Under the pieces are notes generated by a model. That model was not told the DNA's origin and searched no databases. It saw only the letters and a list, made by a program, of their open reading frames with translations. Below are positions 14,946 to 23,043 of a stretch of 32,166 nucleotides of DNA, in pieces; positions within the stretch are counted from its first letter, which is position 1; the number at the start of each line of letters is the position of its first letter. This DNA comes from an uncultured Eubacteriales bacterium (GTDB lineage: Bacteria; Bacillota; Clostridia; Christensenellales; Aristaeellaceae): contig CACYTF010000009.1 in the NCBI GenBank assembly GCA_902777335.1, forward strand, positions 81,002-113,167, written 5' to 3'. The position numbers were made by a program, and so were the translations under genes.

Positions 14946-16088
14946 ATGGAGCTGAAGGACATTCGCGCGCGCATCGACGCCATCGACGACGAGCTGGTCC
15001 GCCTGTTCGTTCAGCGCATGGACTGCTCCGCCCAGGTCGCCCGGGCCAAGCAGACCACCGGCAGGCCCATACGGGACCCCGCCCGGGAGCGGGAGATCCT
15101 CAACCGCCTGACCGCCGCCGCCGGCGAGACCTGCGCGCCCTACGTGGACGCGCTGTACAGCCATATCCTCGACCTGAGCAGAAGCTACCAGGCCTCCCTG
15201 GGCGAATACCGCAGCCCGCTGGAGGCGCAGATCGCCGAAGCGCTGAAGAACACCGAGGGCAGCCGCCTGCCCGAGCGCGCGCTGGTGGCCTGCCAGGGCG
15301 CCGAGGGCGCCTATGCCCAGCAGGCCTGCGCGCGCCTGTTCCGCTACCCGGATATACTGTACTTTAACAGCTTCGAGGGCGTGTTCAACGCGGTGGAGAA
15401 GGGCATGTGCCGCTACGGCATACTGCCCGTCGAGAACAGCACCGCCGGCTCCGTCACCCAGGTGTACGACCTGATGGAGAAGCACCGCTTCCACATCGTC
15501 GGCGCGAAGAAGCTGCGCATCGACCACCGGCTGATGCGCAAGAACGGCAGCTCCGGCGCGCCCATCACCGAGGTGGTGTCCCACGAGCAGGCCCTGCGCC
15601 AGTGCAGCCGCTTCCTCGCCGCCCACCCCGAAATCAGGGCCACGGTGATGGAGAACACCGCGGTGGCCGCGAAGTTCGTCACCGACAGCGACCGGGACGA
15701 CCTGGCCGTCATCGCCTCCCGCGCCTGCGCCGACCTGTACGGGCTGGACATCGTCGAGGACGACATCAGCGACAGCCCCGCCAACTTCACCCGCTTCATC
15801 TGCATCTGCCGGAAGCTGGAGCTGTACCCCGGCGCGCGGAAGGTGTCGCTGATGCTGAACCTGGCCCACGAGCCCGGCGCGCTGAGCGCCATCGTGTCGC
15901 GGCTGGCCCTCGCCGGCGTGAACCTGCTGAAGCTGGAGAGCCGCCCGCTGCCCGGGCGAGAGTTTGAGTTCCGGTTCTTCTTCGACATGACCGCCTCGGT
16001 GTCCGACCCGGCGGTGGTGCGCCTGCTGTGCGAGCTGGAGGCCCACTGCGACCGGTTCACGTTCCTGGGCTGTTACGACGAGGAATGA
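14946..16088 (+). CDS. pheA: Bifunctional chorismate mutase / prephenate dehydratase (P-protein)
   Basis: 380 aa. Residues 1 to about 85 form an AroQ-type chorismate mutase (ARIDAIDDELVRLFVQRM...REREIL). The prephenate dehydratase domain follows, with VACQGAEGAYAQQA, ILPVENSTAGSV and the catalytic-site NFTRFICI. A C-terminal ACT domain (GALSAIVSRLALAGVNLLKLESRP) is the Phe-sensing feedback unit. Start at 14946 is preferred over the ATG at 14940, which overlaps the aroC stop but sits directly against the GGAGGG. It opens the Phe branch and also supplies prephenate for TyrA. Confidence 0.95.
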   Translation: MELKDIRARIDAIDDELVRLFVQRMDCSAQVARAKQTTGRPIRDPAREREILNRLTAAAGETCAPYVDALYSHILDLSRSYQASLGEYRSPLEAQIAEALKNTEGSRLPERALVACQGAEGAYAQQACARLFRYPDILYFNSFEGVFNAVEKGMCRYGILPVENSTAGSVTQVYDLMEKHRFHIVGAKKLRIDHRLMRKNGSSGAPITEVVSHEQALRQCSRFLAAHPEIRATVMENTAVAAKFVTDSDRDDLAVIASRACADLYGLDIVEDDISDSPANFTRFICICRKLELYPGARKVSLMLNLAHEPGALSAIVSRLALAGVNLLKLESRPLPGREFEFRFFFDMTASVSDPAVVRLLCELEAHCDRFTFLGCYDEE

Positions 16089-16128
16089 GGGATTGGGAAT
16101 TAGGAATGAGGAATGAGGAATTGGGAAT
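16080..16128 (+). repeat. Heptamer array at the pheA/aroE junction
   Basis: Seven consecutive heptamers of the form GAGGAAT / TGGGAAT / TAGGAAT run from the last codons of pheA to the aroE start. Several units contain both a GAGG ribosome binding core and, across the unit border, an ATG. The array therefore forms the intergenic region, ribosome binding site and start codon of aroE. Confidence 0.85.
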
Positions 16129-17389
16129 GAAGGGTGCGTCTGCGGGTATTGAATACGGCCTCGTCGGGGCGAAGCTGGGGCACAGCTGGTCGGTGCCCAT
16201 CCACAACCAACTGGGCGACTACGACTACCGGCTGTACGAGCGCGACGAGGCGGCGTTTACCGACCTTCTGAAGCGCCGGAGCTTCAGGGGGCTGAACGTC
16301 ACCATCCCCTACAAGAAGCTGGCCTACGGCCTGTGCGACGCGCTTTCCGACACCGCGCGGGAGGTGGGCTGCGTCAACACGCTGATCGTGCGGCCCGACG
16401 GCAGCCTGTACGGCCACAACACCGACATCGGCGGCTTCATCGCCATGGCGCGGCGCGCGGGCGTGGCGATCGACGGCAAAAAGGTCGCGGTGCTGGGCAG
16501 CGGCGGCACGTCGCTGACGGCCCGGGCCGCCTGCCGGCGCATGGGCGCGCGCGAAATCGTGGTGGTTTCCAGAAGCGGCCCGGTGGACTACGACGCCCTG
16601 TACCGCGACCACGCCGATGCCCAGGTGATCGTCAACACCACGCCGGTGGGCATGTACCCGAACAACGGCGTCCGCGCCGTCGACCTGGCGCGGCTGCCGA
16701 AGGTCGAAGGCGCGCTGGACGTGATCTACAACCCGGACAAGACCGCCCTGGTGCTGGACGCCGAGGCGCGGGGCCTGCCCGCCGCGGGCGGGCTGTACAT
16801 GCTGGTGGAGCAGGCGCGGTTGGCCGCCGAGCTGTTCACCGGTCGGGACATCCCGGAGGATGAGACCGCGCGCATCCACGCGCGGCTGCGCGGCGAGGCA
16901 CTGAACCTGATTTTGATCGGCATGCCCGGCTGCGGCAAGAGCCGCATCGGCCGGGCGCTGGCCGGGCGCATGGGCCGCCCCTTCGTGGACTGCGACGACG
17001 AGATCGAGCGCCGGGCGGGCAGGACCATCCCCCGGATCTTCGCCGAATCGGGCGAGGCCGCCTTCCGCGATCTGGAGCGCCGGGTGATCTCAGAGGTGTG
17101 CAAGGAAAAGGGGCAGGTCATCGCCACCGGCGGCGGCGCGATCCTGAGCGCGGAAAACGTGCGGGCCATGCGCCAGAACGGCAGGCTGATCCTGATCGAG
17201 CGGGACCTGGGCGCGCTGAGCACGGAGGGCCGTCCCCTGTCCAAATCGCCGGAGGCGCTGCGCCAGATGCAGCGCGCGCGGGGGCCGCTGTACCGAGCCG
17301 CCGCGGACGGCACCATACAGAACAACGCCGCGCCGGAGGAAGCCGTGGCGCGGGCACAGGAGGCGTTTTATGAAGCTGTTGATCGTTAA
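16127..17389 (+). CDS. aroEK: Shikimate dehydrogenase - shikimate kinase fusion
   Basis: 420 aa fusion. The N-terminal AroE domain (to about residue 255) reduces 3-dehydroshikimate: YGLVGAKLGHSWS, NVTIPYKK with the catalytic Lys63, GHNTD with Asp100, and NADP-binding GSGGTS (124-129). The C-terminal AroK domain phosphorylates shikimate: LILIGMPGCGKS (Walker A 265-272), VDCDDEIE, AFRDLE, and ATGGGAIL. So two consecutive steps share one chain. Start is uncertain: in-frame ATGs exist at 16085, 16106 and 16127, all inside the heptamer array. I chose 16127, which has GAGG at 8 nt and leaves the normal AroE N-terminus. It overlaps aroQ by 20 bp. Confidence 0.93.
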   Translation: MKGASAGIEYGLVGAKLGHSWSVPIHNQLGDYDYRLYERDEAAFTDLLKRRSFRGLNVTIPYKKLAYGLCDALSDTAREVGCVNTLIVRPDGSLYGHNTDIGGFIAMARRAGVAIDGKKVAVLGSGGTSLTARAACRRMGAREIVVVSRSGPVDYDALYRDHADAQVIVNTTPVGMYPNNGVRAVDLARLPKVEGALDVIYNPDKTALVLDAEARGLPAAGGLYMLVEQARLAAELFTGRDIPEDETARIHARLRGEALNLILIGMPGCGKSRIGRALAGRMGRPFVDCDDEIERRAGRTIPRIFAESGEAAFRDLERRVISEVCKEKGQVIATGGGAILSAENVRAMRQNGRLILIERDLGALSTEGRPLSKSPEALRQMQRARGPLYRAAADGTIQNNAAPEEAVARAQEAFYEAVDR

Positions 17390-17807
17390 CGGGCCCAACC
17401 TGAACCTGCTGGGCATACGGGAAAAGCACATCTACGGCGACCGGGACTACGACGCGCTGTGCGCCTGCATCCGCGCCGGAGCCGAAAAGCTGGGCTGCGA
17501 AGTCGAGCTGTTCCAGTCCAACCACGAGGGCGCCATCGTAGACCGCATCCAGCAGGCCTACTTCGACGGCACCGAGGGCATCGTCATCAACCCCGCCGCC
17601 TACACCCACACCAGCGTGGCGATCCTGGACGCGCTGAAGGCCGTGCAGCTGCCCGCCGCCGAGGTCCATCTGACCGACGTGACCCATCGCGAGCCCTTCC
17701 GCCAAATCTCCTACGCCGGCATGGCCTGCGAGGCGCACTTCATCGGGCTGGGGTTCGAGGGGTACGTGAAGGCGATGGAATGGCTGGTTGGCCATCATAA
17801 ATCCTAA
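17370..17807 (+). CDS. aroQ: 3-dehydroquinate dehydratase, type II
   Basis: 145 aa, normal for the dodecameric type II enzyme. It dehydrates 3-dehydroquinate to 3-dehydroshikimate. Motifs: NGPNLNLLG with the catalytic Tyr in the lid region (HIYGD), FQSNHEGAIVDRI, INPAAYTHTSVAILDAL and EVHLTDVTHREPFR. AGGAGG lies 6 nt before the ATG, inside the aroEK end. Last gene of the operon, which thereby contains all seven shikimate enzymes. Its stop overlaps the stop of a convergent small gene by 4 bp; no terminator is visible right after it. Confidence 0.96.
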   Translation: MKLLIVNGPNLNLLGIREKHIYGDRDYDALCACIRAGAEKLGCEVELFQSNHEGAIVDRIQQAYFDGTEGIVINPAAYTHTSVAILDALKAVQLPAAEVHLTDVTHREPFRQISYAGMACEAHFIGLGFEGYVKAMEWLVGHHKS

Positions 17808-18082
17808 ATAGCTGCGGCATGTTCAAATCCCCCATCTCTTGCCAATTCATAGATGGTATGTGCCAGGCTCTGAATGAGTTCCTGCAGCTGGGCGATCTCA
17901 TCCCGAGAAAAGCCTTCGATCTTTTCCCATGTATAATCGGGCAACCAGCAGGTCGCGGATTTAAAGCCGTAATCCACCGGCTTTTCAACGCAGACACGAA
18001 CCTTCTCCCGGCCGTCCTCCATGATGCTCTCGGAATGGACGATCTCTGTATCGTCCGGAAGTGTCATAAACGGATAAAGCAT
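17804..18082 (-). CDS. Small protein of unknown function
   Basis: 92 aa, not recognised. It begins MLYPFMTLPDDTEIVHSE, has a beta-rich middle with REKVRVCVEKPVDYGFKSATCWLPDY, and an alpha-helical C-terminus EIAQLQELIQSLAHTIYELARDGGF. No signal peptide or membrane segment. The start at 18082 is backed by GGAGGAGG 7 nt upstream; the frame stays open to 18370 only because it runs through hexamer repeats that would encode Lys-Thr repeats. It is monocistronic and convergent with aroQ. Size and isolation would fit an orphan antitoxin-like or stress protein, but nothing in the sequence proves this. Confidence 0.7.
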   Translation of the reverse strand: MLYPFMTLPDDTEIVHSESIMEDGREKVRVCVEKPVDYGFKSATCWLPDYTWEKIEGFSRDEIAQLQELIQSLAHTIYELARDGGFEHAAAI

Positions 18083-18203
18083 AGCCAGTCCTCCTCCGCG
18101 ATATCCTCTGCTCCACAGTCTATCACAAAACCACGCCAAAAACAACACCGTCCCGTACAGGTCTTGTTGCATTGTCAACCGCGGGCGCGCGAAAAAACCC
18201 GCC

Positions 18204-18269
18204 GTCTTCGCCTTCGTCTTCGTCTTTGTCTTTGTCTTGCTCTTTGTCTTTGTCTTAGTCTTTGTCTTG
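18204..18269. repeat. Hexamer tandem repeat (GTCTTY, about 11 units)
   Basis: Eleven near-identical hexamers (GTCTTC, GTCTTT, GTCTTG, GTCTTA and two variants) lie in the 370-bp gap (18083-18452) between the small gene and glnN. The strand asymmetry (pyrimidine-rich on plus) and lack of a start codon argue against coding. The rest of the gap holds the hairpin at 18287-18306 and the glnN promoter. Confidence 0.85.
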
Positions 18270-18286
18270 GCTTTTTTCGGTTTATC

Positions 18287-18306
18287 AAAAAACCGGTCGG
18301 TTTTTT
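18287..18306. terminator. Possible bidirectional terminator upstream of glnN
   Basis: AAAAAACC and GGTTTTTT pair around a GGTC loop, with extra T residues following on the plus strand. The A/T tracts would give a U-run on both strands. It could stop aro operon read-through that has passed antisense over the small gene. The stem is mostly A-U, so it is weak. Confidence 0.4.
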
Positions 18307-18384
18307 TTGTAACATTCAGGGCTGATATTGCGCTGCGCTGTTCCCCATGCCGTCCAGATTTTACATACATTACGCTTTCGCCGC

Positions 18385-18413
18385 TTGCAAACGCGGCGCT
18401 TGTACTTTACAAT
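18385..18413 (+). promoter_or_regulatory. Promoter of glnN
   Basis: TTGCAA (18385-18390), 17-nt spacer, TACAAT (18408-18413), 39 bp before the chosen ATG. No GlnR-type inverted repeat (TGTNA-N7-TNACA) is obvious. Confidence 0.6.
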
Positions 18414-18452
18414 ACCGTATAGAAGCCGCGATCTCAACGGGGAGTGACGACC

Positions 18453-20537
18453 ATGAACGACATCTCGAGCCGCTTTGCCGAAAAGGTGTTCAACCTGGAC
18501 ACCATGCGCCAGCGCCTTCCCAGGGACACGTACCGGGAGATGCTGCGCTGCATCGAGGACGGAAAGCGCCTGGACCTTACCGTGGCCAACATCGTGGCCA
18601 ACGCCATGAAGGACTGGGCCATCGAGCAGGGCGCGACCCACTTCACCCACTGGTTCCAACCGATGACCGGCATCACCGCCGAGAAGCACGACAGCTTCAT
18701 CAGCCCCAGCGGCGACGGGGTGATCATGGAGTTCTCCGGCAAGGAGCTGGTGCGCGGGGAATCCGACGCGTCCTCGTTCCCCTCCGGCGGCCTGCGCAGC
18801 ACCTTCGAGGCCCGGGGCTATACCGCCTGGGACCCCACCTCCTACGCCTTCATCAAGGACGGCGTGCTGTACATCCCCACCGCGTTCTGCAGCTTCGGCG
18901 GCGAGGCGCTGGACATGAAGACGCCGCTTCTGCGCAGCATGGAGGCCATCAACCGCCAGGCCCAGCGGGTGCTGAAGCTGTTCGGCCACGCGGGCGTGAA
19001 GCCGGTGACCACCGTGGGCAGCGAGCAGGAATACTTCCTGGTGGACCAGAGCGTGTTCAACGCCCGGGAGGACCTGTTGATGACCGGCCGCACGCTGCTG
19101 GGGGCGCGGCCCCCCAAGGGGCAGGAGCTGGATGACCACTACTACGGCGTCATCAAGCCCCGGGTGCAGGCCTTCATGCGCGAGCTGAACGACGAGCTGT
19201 GGCAGCTGGGCATCCTGGCCAAGACCGAGCACAACGAGGCCGCCCCCGCCCAGCACGAGCTGGCCCCCATATTCACCACCACGAACATCTCGGTGGACCA
19301 CAACCAGCTGACCATGGAGCTGATGCAGAAGGTGGCCCACCGCCACGGCATGGTGTGCCTGCTGCACGAGAAGCCCTTCGCGGGCGTGAACGGCAGCGGC
19401 AAGCACAACAACTGGTCCATCGGCACCAGCAACGGCGTCAACCTGCTGGACCCGGGCACCACGCCCTTTGAGAACGCCCAGTTCCTGCTGTTCCTGTGCG
19501 CGGTGATCCAGGCCGTGGACGACTATCAGGACCTGCTGCGCATCTCCGTGGCCACCGCGGGCAACGACCACCGCCTGGGGGCGAACGAGGCCCCGCCGGC
19601 GGTGATGTCGATGTTCCTGGGGGACGAATTGACCGAGGTGCTGGAGGCCATCGAAAACGAATCCGCCTACGGCGGGCGCGACCGGGAGCAGCTGAAGATC
19701 GGCGTGGACGTGCTGCCCCGCATTCCCAAGGACAGCACCGACCGCAACCGCACCTCCCCCTTCGCCTTCACCGGCAACAAGTTTGAGTTCCGCAGCCCCG
19801 GCGCCAGCCAGACCATCGCCAAGCCCAACATCGTGATCAACACCGCCGTGGCCGAGAGCCTCATGCAGTTCGCCGACGCGCTGGAGGGGGCCCAGGACTT
19901 CACCCAGGCGCTGCACGACCTGATCAAAGGCACCATCAAGGCCCACAAGCGCATACTGTTCAACGGCAACGGCTACGACAACCACTGGCCCGAGGAGGCC
20001 CAGCGGCGCGGCCTTCTGAACCTGCGCACCACGCCCGAGGCCCTGGCCCATCTGATGGACGAAAAGAACGTGGCGCTGTTTGAGCGTCACGGCGTGTTCA
20101 GCGCGGCGGAGCTGCGCTCGCGGTACGAGATACTGCTGCAGAACTACATCAAGGTGATCCACATCGAGGCCCAGACCATGATGGACATGGTCAGCCGCGA
20201 CATACTGCCCGCCGTGTCCACCTTCTCGGCCCGGCTGTGCAGGAACGCCGAGGTCAAGTCCAGCGTCGCCGGGGTGGCCTGCGGCTACGAAAAGGCCCGC
20301 TGCCGCGAGCTCTCGCGGCTGACCGACGAGATCTACGCCATCTGCAGCACGCTGGGCGAGGCCGTGCACCACGCCGACGCCGCCGAGGACACGCTGGAGC
20401 GCGCCATGCGCTACAAGGACGACGTGATCCGCGCCATGGACGCCCTGCGCGCCGCCTGCGACGCCTGCGAGGCCTCGATGCCCAAGGCCGACTGGCCGTA
20501 TCCGGGGTATACGGAGATATTGTTCAGTGTGAAATGA
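18453..20537 (+). CDS. glnN: Glutamine synthetase type III
   Basis: 694 aa, the size of GSIII, not of GSI (about 450). It makes glutamine from glutamate, ammonia and ATP. Signatures: [19 protein letters not shown] near residue 110, [12 protein letters not shown] with metal-binding Glu residues, [37 protein letters not shown] (ATP/Glu site) and [18 protein letters not shown] at 18453 is preferred: GGGGAG lies 8 nt upstream, while the GTG at 18444 overlaps that site. It is followed after 20 bp by a miaA-like gene. GSIII is common in Bacteroidota, cyanobacteria and Clostridia. Confidence 0.96.
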   Translation: MNDISSRFAEKVFNLDTMRQRLPRDTYREMLRCIEDGKRLDLTVANIVANAMKDWAIEQGATHFTHWFQPMTGITAEKHDSFISPSGDGVIMEFSGKELVRGESDASSFPSGGLRSTFEARGYTAWDPTSYAFIKDGVLYIPTAFCSFGGEALDMKTPLLRSMEAINRQAQRVLKLFGHAGVKPVTTVGSEQEYFLVDQSVFNAREDLLMTGRTLLGARPPKGQELDDHYYGVIKPRVQAFMRELNDELWQLGILAKTEHNEAAPAQHELAPIFTTTNISVDHNQLTMELMQKVAHRHGMVCLLHEKPFAGVNGSGKHNNWSIGTSNGVNLLDPGTTPFENAQFLLFLCAVIQAVDDYQDLLRISVATAGNDHRLGANEAPPAVMSMFLGDELTEVLEAIENESAYGGRDREQLKIGVDVLPRIPKDSTDRNRTSPFAFTGNKFEFRSPGASQTIAKPNIVINTAVAESLMQFADALEGAQDFTQALHDLIKGTIKAHKRILFNGNGYDNHWPEEAQRRGLLNLRTTPEALAHLMDEKNVALFERHGVFSAAELRSRYEILLQNYIKVIHIEAQTMMDMVSRDILPAVSTFSARLCRNAEVKSSVAGVACGYEKARCRELSRLTDEIYAICSTLGEAVHHADAAEDTLERAMRYKDDVIRAMDALRAACDACEASMPKADWPYPGYTEILFSVK

Positions 20538-20557
20538 ATATTATCGGGAGACCTGAT

Positions 20558-21445
20558 ATGGACAAGGTGATCGTCGTTTGCGGGACGAACGCCTCCGGCA
20601 AGAGCGGGCTGGGGGTGGAATTGGCCGCGCGCTTCGGCGGGGAGATCGTGTCCGCCGATTCCCGGCAGGTGTTCCGGGGGCTGGACCTGGGCAGCGGCAA
20701 GATCACGCCCGAGGAGACGCGGGGCGTCCCCCACCACCTGATCGACGTGTGCGAGCCGGGCGAATTCTTCTCGATGCACGACTTCCAGCGCCTGGCCTAT
20801 GAAGCCATCGACGGCATACTCGCCCGGGGCCGGCTGCCGTTCCTGGTGGGCGGCACGGGGCTGTACGTGGCCTGTGTGACCGAGGGCTACGTGATGAGCG
20901 ACAACCCGCCGGACCTTCAGTACCGGGAATACCTGGAGACCTTCGAGACCCCGCGGCTGTACCAAATGCTCGTCGAGGCCGTGCCGGACACCGACGTGGA
21001 GCCGAAGAACCGCAACCGGGTGATGCGTCTCTTGGAAAAGCTGCACGCCGGAGACGACCACGTCCCCCACAGCATGCCCCGCTACGACTGCCTGAAGCTG
21101 GGCGTCACCTGGGACCGGGAGACGCTGAGAAAGCGCATCGACGAGCGCCTTCAGCGCCGCCTGGACGCGGGCATGATCGAGGAGGTCCAGGGCCTTCTCG
21201 ACCGGGGCGTCAGCACGCAGTTTCTGATGAAGCTGGGCCTGGAGTACAAGTTCATCACCCAGTACCTGACGGGCGAAATCCCCCGCCGGGAGGACATGGT
21301 CGAGCTCCTTGGCACCGCCATCAAGCAGTTCGCCAAGCGCCAGATGACCTGGTTCCGCCGGGACAAGGACATACTGTGGCTGGACATGACCGGCGATCCG
21401 ATGACCCAGGCTACGGAAGAGATCGAGCGGTTCCTGCGGTCATGA
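20558..21445 (+). CDS. miaA: tRNA dimethylallyltransferase (MiaA), divergent
   Basis: 295 aa. MiaA transfers a dimethylallyl group to A37 of tRNAs reading UNN codons, which include those for Phe, Tyr and Trp. Seen: P-loop GTNASGKS (9-16; usually GPTASGKT), VSADSRQVFRGLDLGSGK, GVPHHLIDV, LPFLVGGTGLYV and C-terminal QFAKRQMTWFRRD. Departures from consensus are the P-loop Asn, and NRNRVMRLLEKLHAG in place of the usual RRxxRALE segment. Start at 20558 has GGGAG 7 nt upstream. It could be a second, specialised paralog. Probably co-transcribed with glnN. Confidence 0.85.
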   Translation: MDKVIVVCGTNASGKSGLGVELAARFGGEIVSADSRQVFRGLDLGSGKITPEETRGVPHHLIDVCEPGEFFSMHDFQRLAYEAIDGILARGRLPFLVGGTGLYVACVTEGYVMSDNPPDLQYREYLETFETPRLYQMLVEAVPDTDVEPKNRNRVMRLLEKLHAGDDHVPHSMPRYDCLKLGVTWDRETLRKRIDERLQRRLDAGMIEEVQGLLDRGVSTQFLMKLGLEYKFITQYLTGEIPRREDMVELLGTAIKQFAKRQMTWFRRDKDILWLDMTGDPMTQATEEIERFLRS

Positions 21446-21457
21446 TGCGTCAGTCGC

Positions 21458-21886
21458 CTAAAAGCTGTGCATTAACTCAAATCTGGTTTTTCCATCATAC
21501 GTCTGACTGCTCAGTTCCATAATCTCATTCTGCTTAAGCATCAGTCCTGTTGGATTTCTGCCGATGATGATATATTGGTTCTGGCCGTCTGTCGCAATAT
21601 ACCAGCGCATGGCGTCGTCCAGGAGGATATCCGCGTTATCAATGATAATCAGTTTCCCCCTGGATTGTCTGATGGTATTCCTGTAATTCCGCTTCTGGTC
21701 CAGATAGTTGAGGCACCGTATTCTTTTGTCTTCTGCGGCCATTTCCTGCAGAAAGGAAAATACAGCCGACTTCCCGGTACCTGAATCCCCGACGATGAAT
21801 GTAATGTTGTTTTCGAGGATAAAATCGACCTCAAAGGAGGTGTGCCTTGTCTGAATGCGGTCGAGAACCACAGGTTTGATCTTCAT
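21458..21886 (-). CDS. Minimal P-loop ATPase of a three-gene cassette
   Basis: 142 aa. Walker A GDSGTGKS (33-40) and Walker B LIIIDNAD (79-86) are clear; the protein is little more than an ATPase core, with no ABC signature, no second domain and no membrane segment. A GRNPTGL segment after strand IIIG could be a sensor. ATG at 21886 overlaps the upstream gene's stop as ATGA; a GTG at 21898 is possible but lies against the AAGGAG. Last gene of the cassette, converging with miaA. Base composition is much more AT-rich than its neighbours. Exact function unknown; ATP binding or hydrolysis is the only safe call. Confidence 0.75.
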   Translation of the reverse strand: MKIKPVVLDRIQTRHTSFEVDFILENNITFIVGDSGTGKSAVFSFLQEMAAEDKRIRCLNYLDQKRNYRNTIRQSRGKLIIIDNADILLDDAMRWYIATDGQNQYIIIGRNPTGLMLKQNEIMELSSQTYDGKTRFELMHSF

Positions 21887-22317
21887 TGGGCCCACCACTC
21901 CTTCAGCGCTTCGTAGGATTCAACCTCTCGCACGCTTCTATCGTCCCGAACCATCACTTTGTCCATATCAAACGAAATCAGCGGATAATCACAATACACA
22001 TTCCCGCTGGGCAGAGCATAGATCACATCGAGGGCGTTGTCGCCACATTCCCGGATGTCGAAGACCTTGTCCGGATTATACAGGATGTTCAGCGCCGTCT
22101 TGCATCCGGTTGAGAGCTTGTCTATGTTCAGCTTCATGCCGTCAAACCGGGAGGCGATGGCATACGGACTCAGCATTTCAGACTGATCGATCTTTGCGAT
22201 AATCTCTTTGGCCCTGTCATCCATTCGGGTCGCAGTGGATTTGTTGAAGAATATATCGTTCAGCGTCACCAATTCAAGGTCATTGGGCGACGGTTTTTTC
22301 TTATACACGGTAATCAT
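21883..22317 (-). CDS. DUF4869-like protein
   Basis: 144 aa. I recognise a pattern like DUF4869: IDQSEML, then LSTGCKTALNILYNPDKVFDIRECGDNALDVI (about residues 68-100), then a basic/acidic C-terminus with SFDMDKVMVRDD. That family has no known function. It starts at the base next to the stop of the upstream TOPRIM-like gene and overlaps the ATPase gene by 4 bp, so the three are translationally coupled. No signal peptide or membrane helix. Family assignment is from memory of the motif and should be treated as moderate. Confidence 0.65.
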   Translation of the reverse strand: MITVYKKKPSPNDLELVTLNDIFFNKSTATRMDDRAKEIIAKIDQSEMLSPYAIASRFDGMKLNIDKLSTGCKTALNILYNPDKVFDIRECGDNALDVIYALPSGNVYCDYPLISFDMDKVMVRDDRSVREVESYEALKEWWAQ

Positions 22318-23007
22318 CTACATTTCCACCCTCTCAAACGCATCCTTCAACGCCGAACGTTCCACCAGTAGTCTTGCCTTCTCGTTGGCATCTATTCTAT
22401 GGGCATCAAGTCCGCAGACATCGTCAGATTGGCGGGCATCCCATTCACAGCAGCTGTTGACAAAGCACTCGCCCAATCTGGATTTATCTGTTTCAAAGCC
22501 GGTATTGCGCGTTATTTCAAACAGCAGCTTTGCTGCAATCTGCTCTGAATTCTTGCTCTCAAACCCATCAAACGCCGCTTTGAACGCAGCCAGTCCTGAT
22601 GCTTCCCCAGCGTCAGCGGACATCATATCGATAAAAAGAGCGCGCGCGTCCAAATAGGACTGTCGCTGTTCCTTCAGCGCGTCCGATTCAGCAAATACCC
22701 ATTGTTCCAGCAATTCAAAGGACAGTAGGGCATATTCAAAAGAATGCACGCTGATGACATGAACATTCCCTTTTTCTGCAACGTCAGCCGCTAAACGTCT
22801 GTTCTCTCTGAGTACGTCCGGATTATCTATGGCCGCGTCCATGATGATGTAATACTGGTCGGTGCCCGAAGCGATTCTTCTGACCGCTTTTCTCAGGCCT
22901 GAATTGCTGCCCTTGGACTCAACGCATATATCCGGGTACAGCGTTCGAATAACAGCAGACCAAAACAGATAGCCTGATTTGCTGTCCTCACACCATAAAT
23001 ATCTCAT
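22318..23007 (-). CDS. TOPRIM-like protein (DUF4435/OLD-nuclease resemblance), cassette first gene
   Basis: 229 aa. Near the N-terminus is LWCEDSKSGYLFW with acidic Glu7, and after a basic segment comes YYIIMDAAIDN with Asp57 and Asp61. The order acidic Glu - hydrophobic strand - paired Asp is that of TOPRIM folds, and VHVISVHSFEYALLSF recalls DUF4435-type proteins. The rest is helical, with Cys residues (CFVNSCCEWDARQSDDVC). Start at 23007 has AAGGAG about 11 nt upstream. First gene of the AT-rich cassette, just downstream of a large palindromic element. The nuclease assignment is a hypothesis; the Asp spacing (D-x3-D) is not the canonical DxD. Confidence 0.6.
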   Translation of the reverse strand: MRYLWCEDSKSGYLFWSAVIRTLYPDICVESKGSNSGLRKAVRRIASGTDQYYIIMDAAIDNPDVLRENRRLAADVAEKGNVHVISVHSFEYALLSFELLEQWVFAESDALKEQRQSYLDARALFIDMMSADAGEASGLAAFKAAFDGFESKNSEQIAAKLLFEITRNTGFETDKSRLGECFVNSCCEWDARQSDDVCGLDAHRIDANEKARLLVERSALKDAFERVEM

Positions 23008-23043
23008 GTGACGTGATTCTCCTTCTGTGCCTGGGCTACGATT

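Noticed and set aside
18083..18370. Lys-Thr repeat N-terminus on the 92-aa protein
   Set aside because: It is the translation of non-coding hexamer repeats; a strong ribosome binding site marks the start at 18082.
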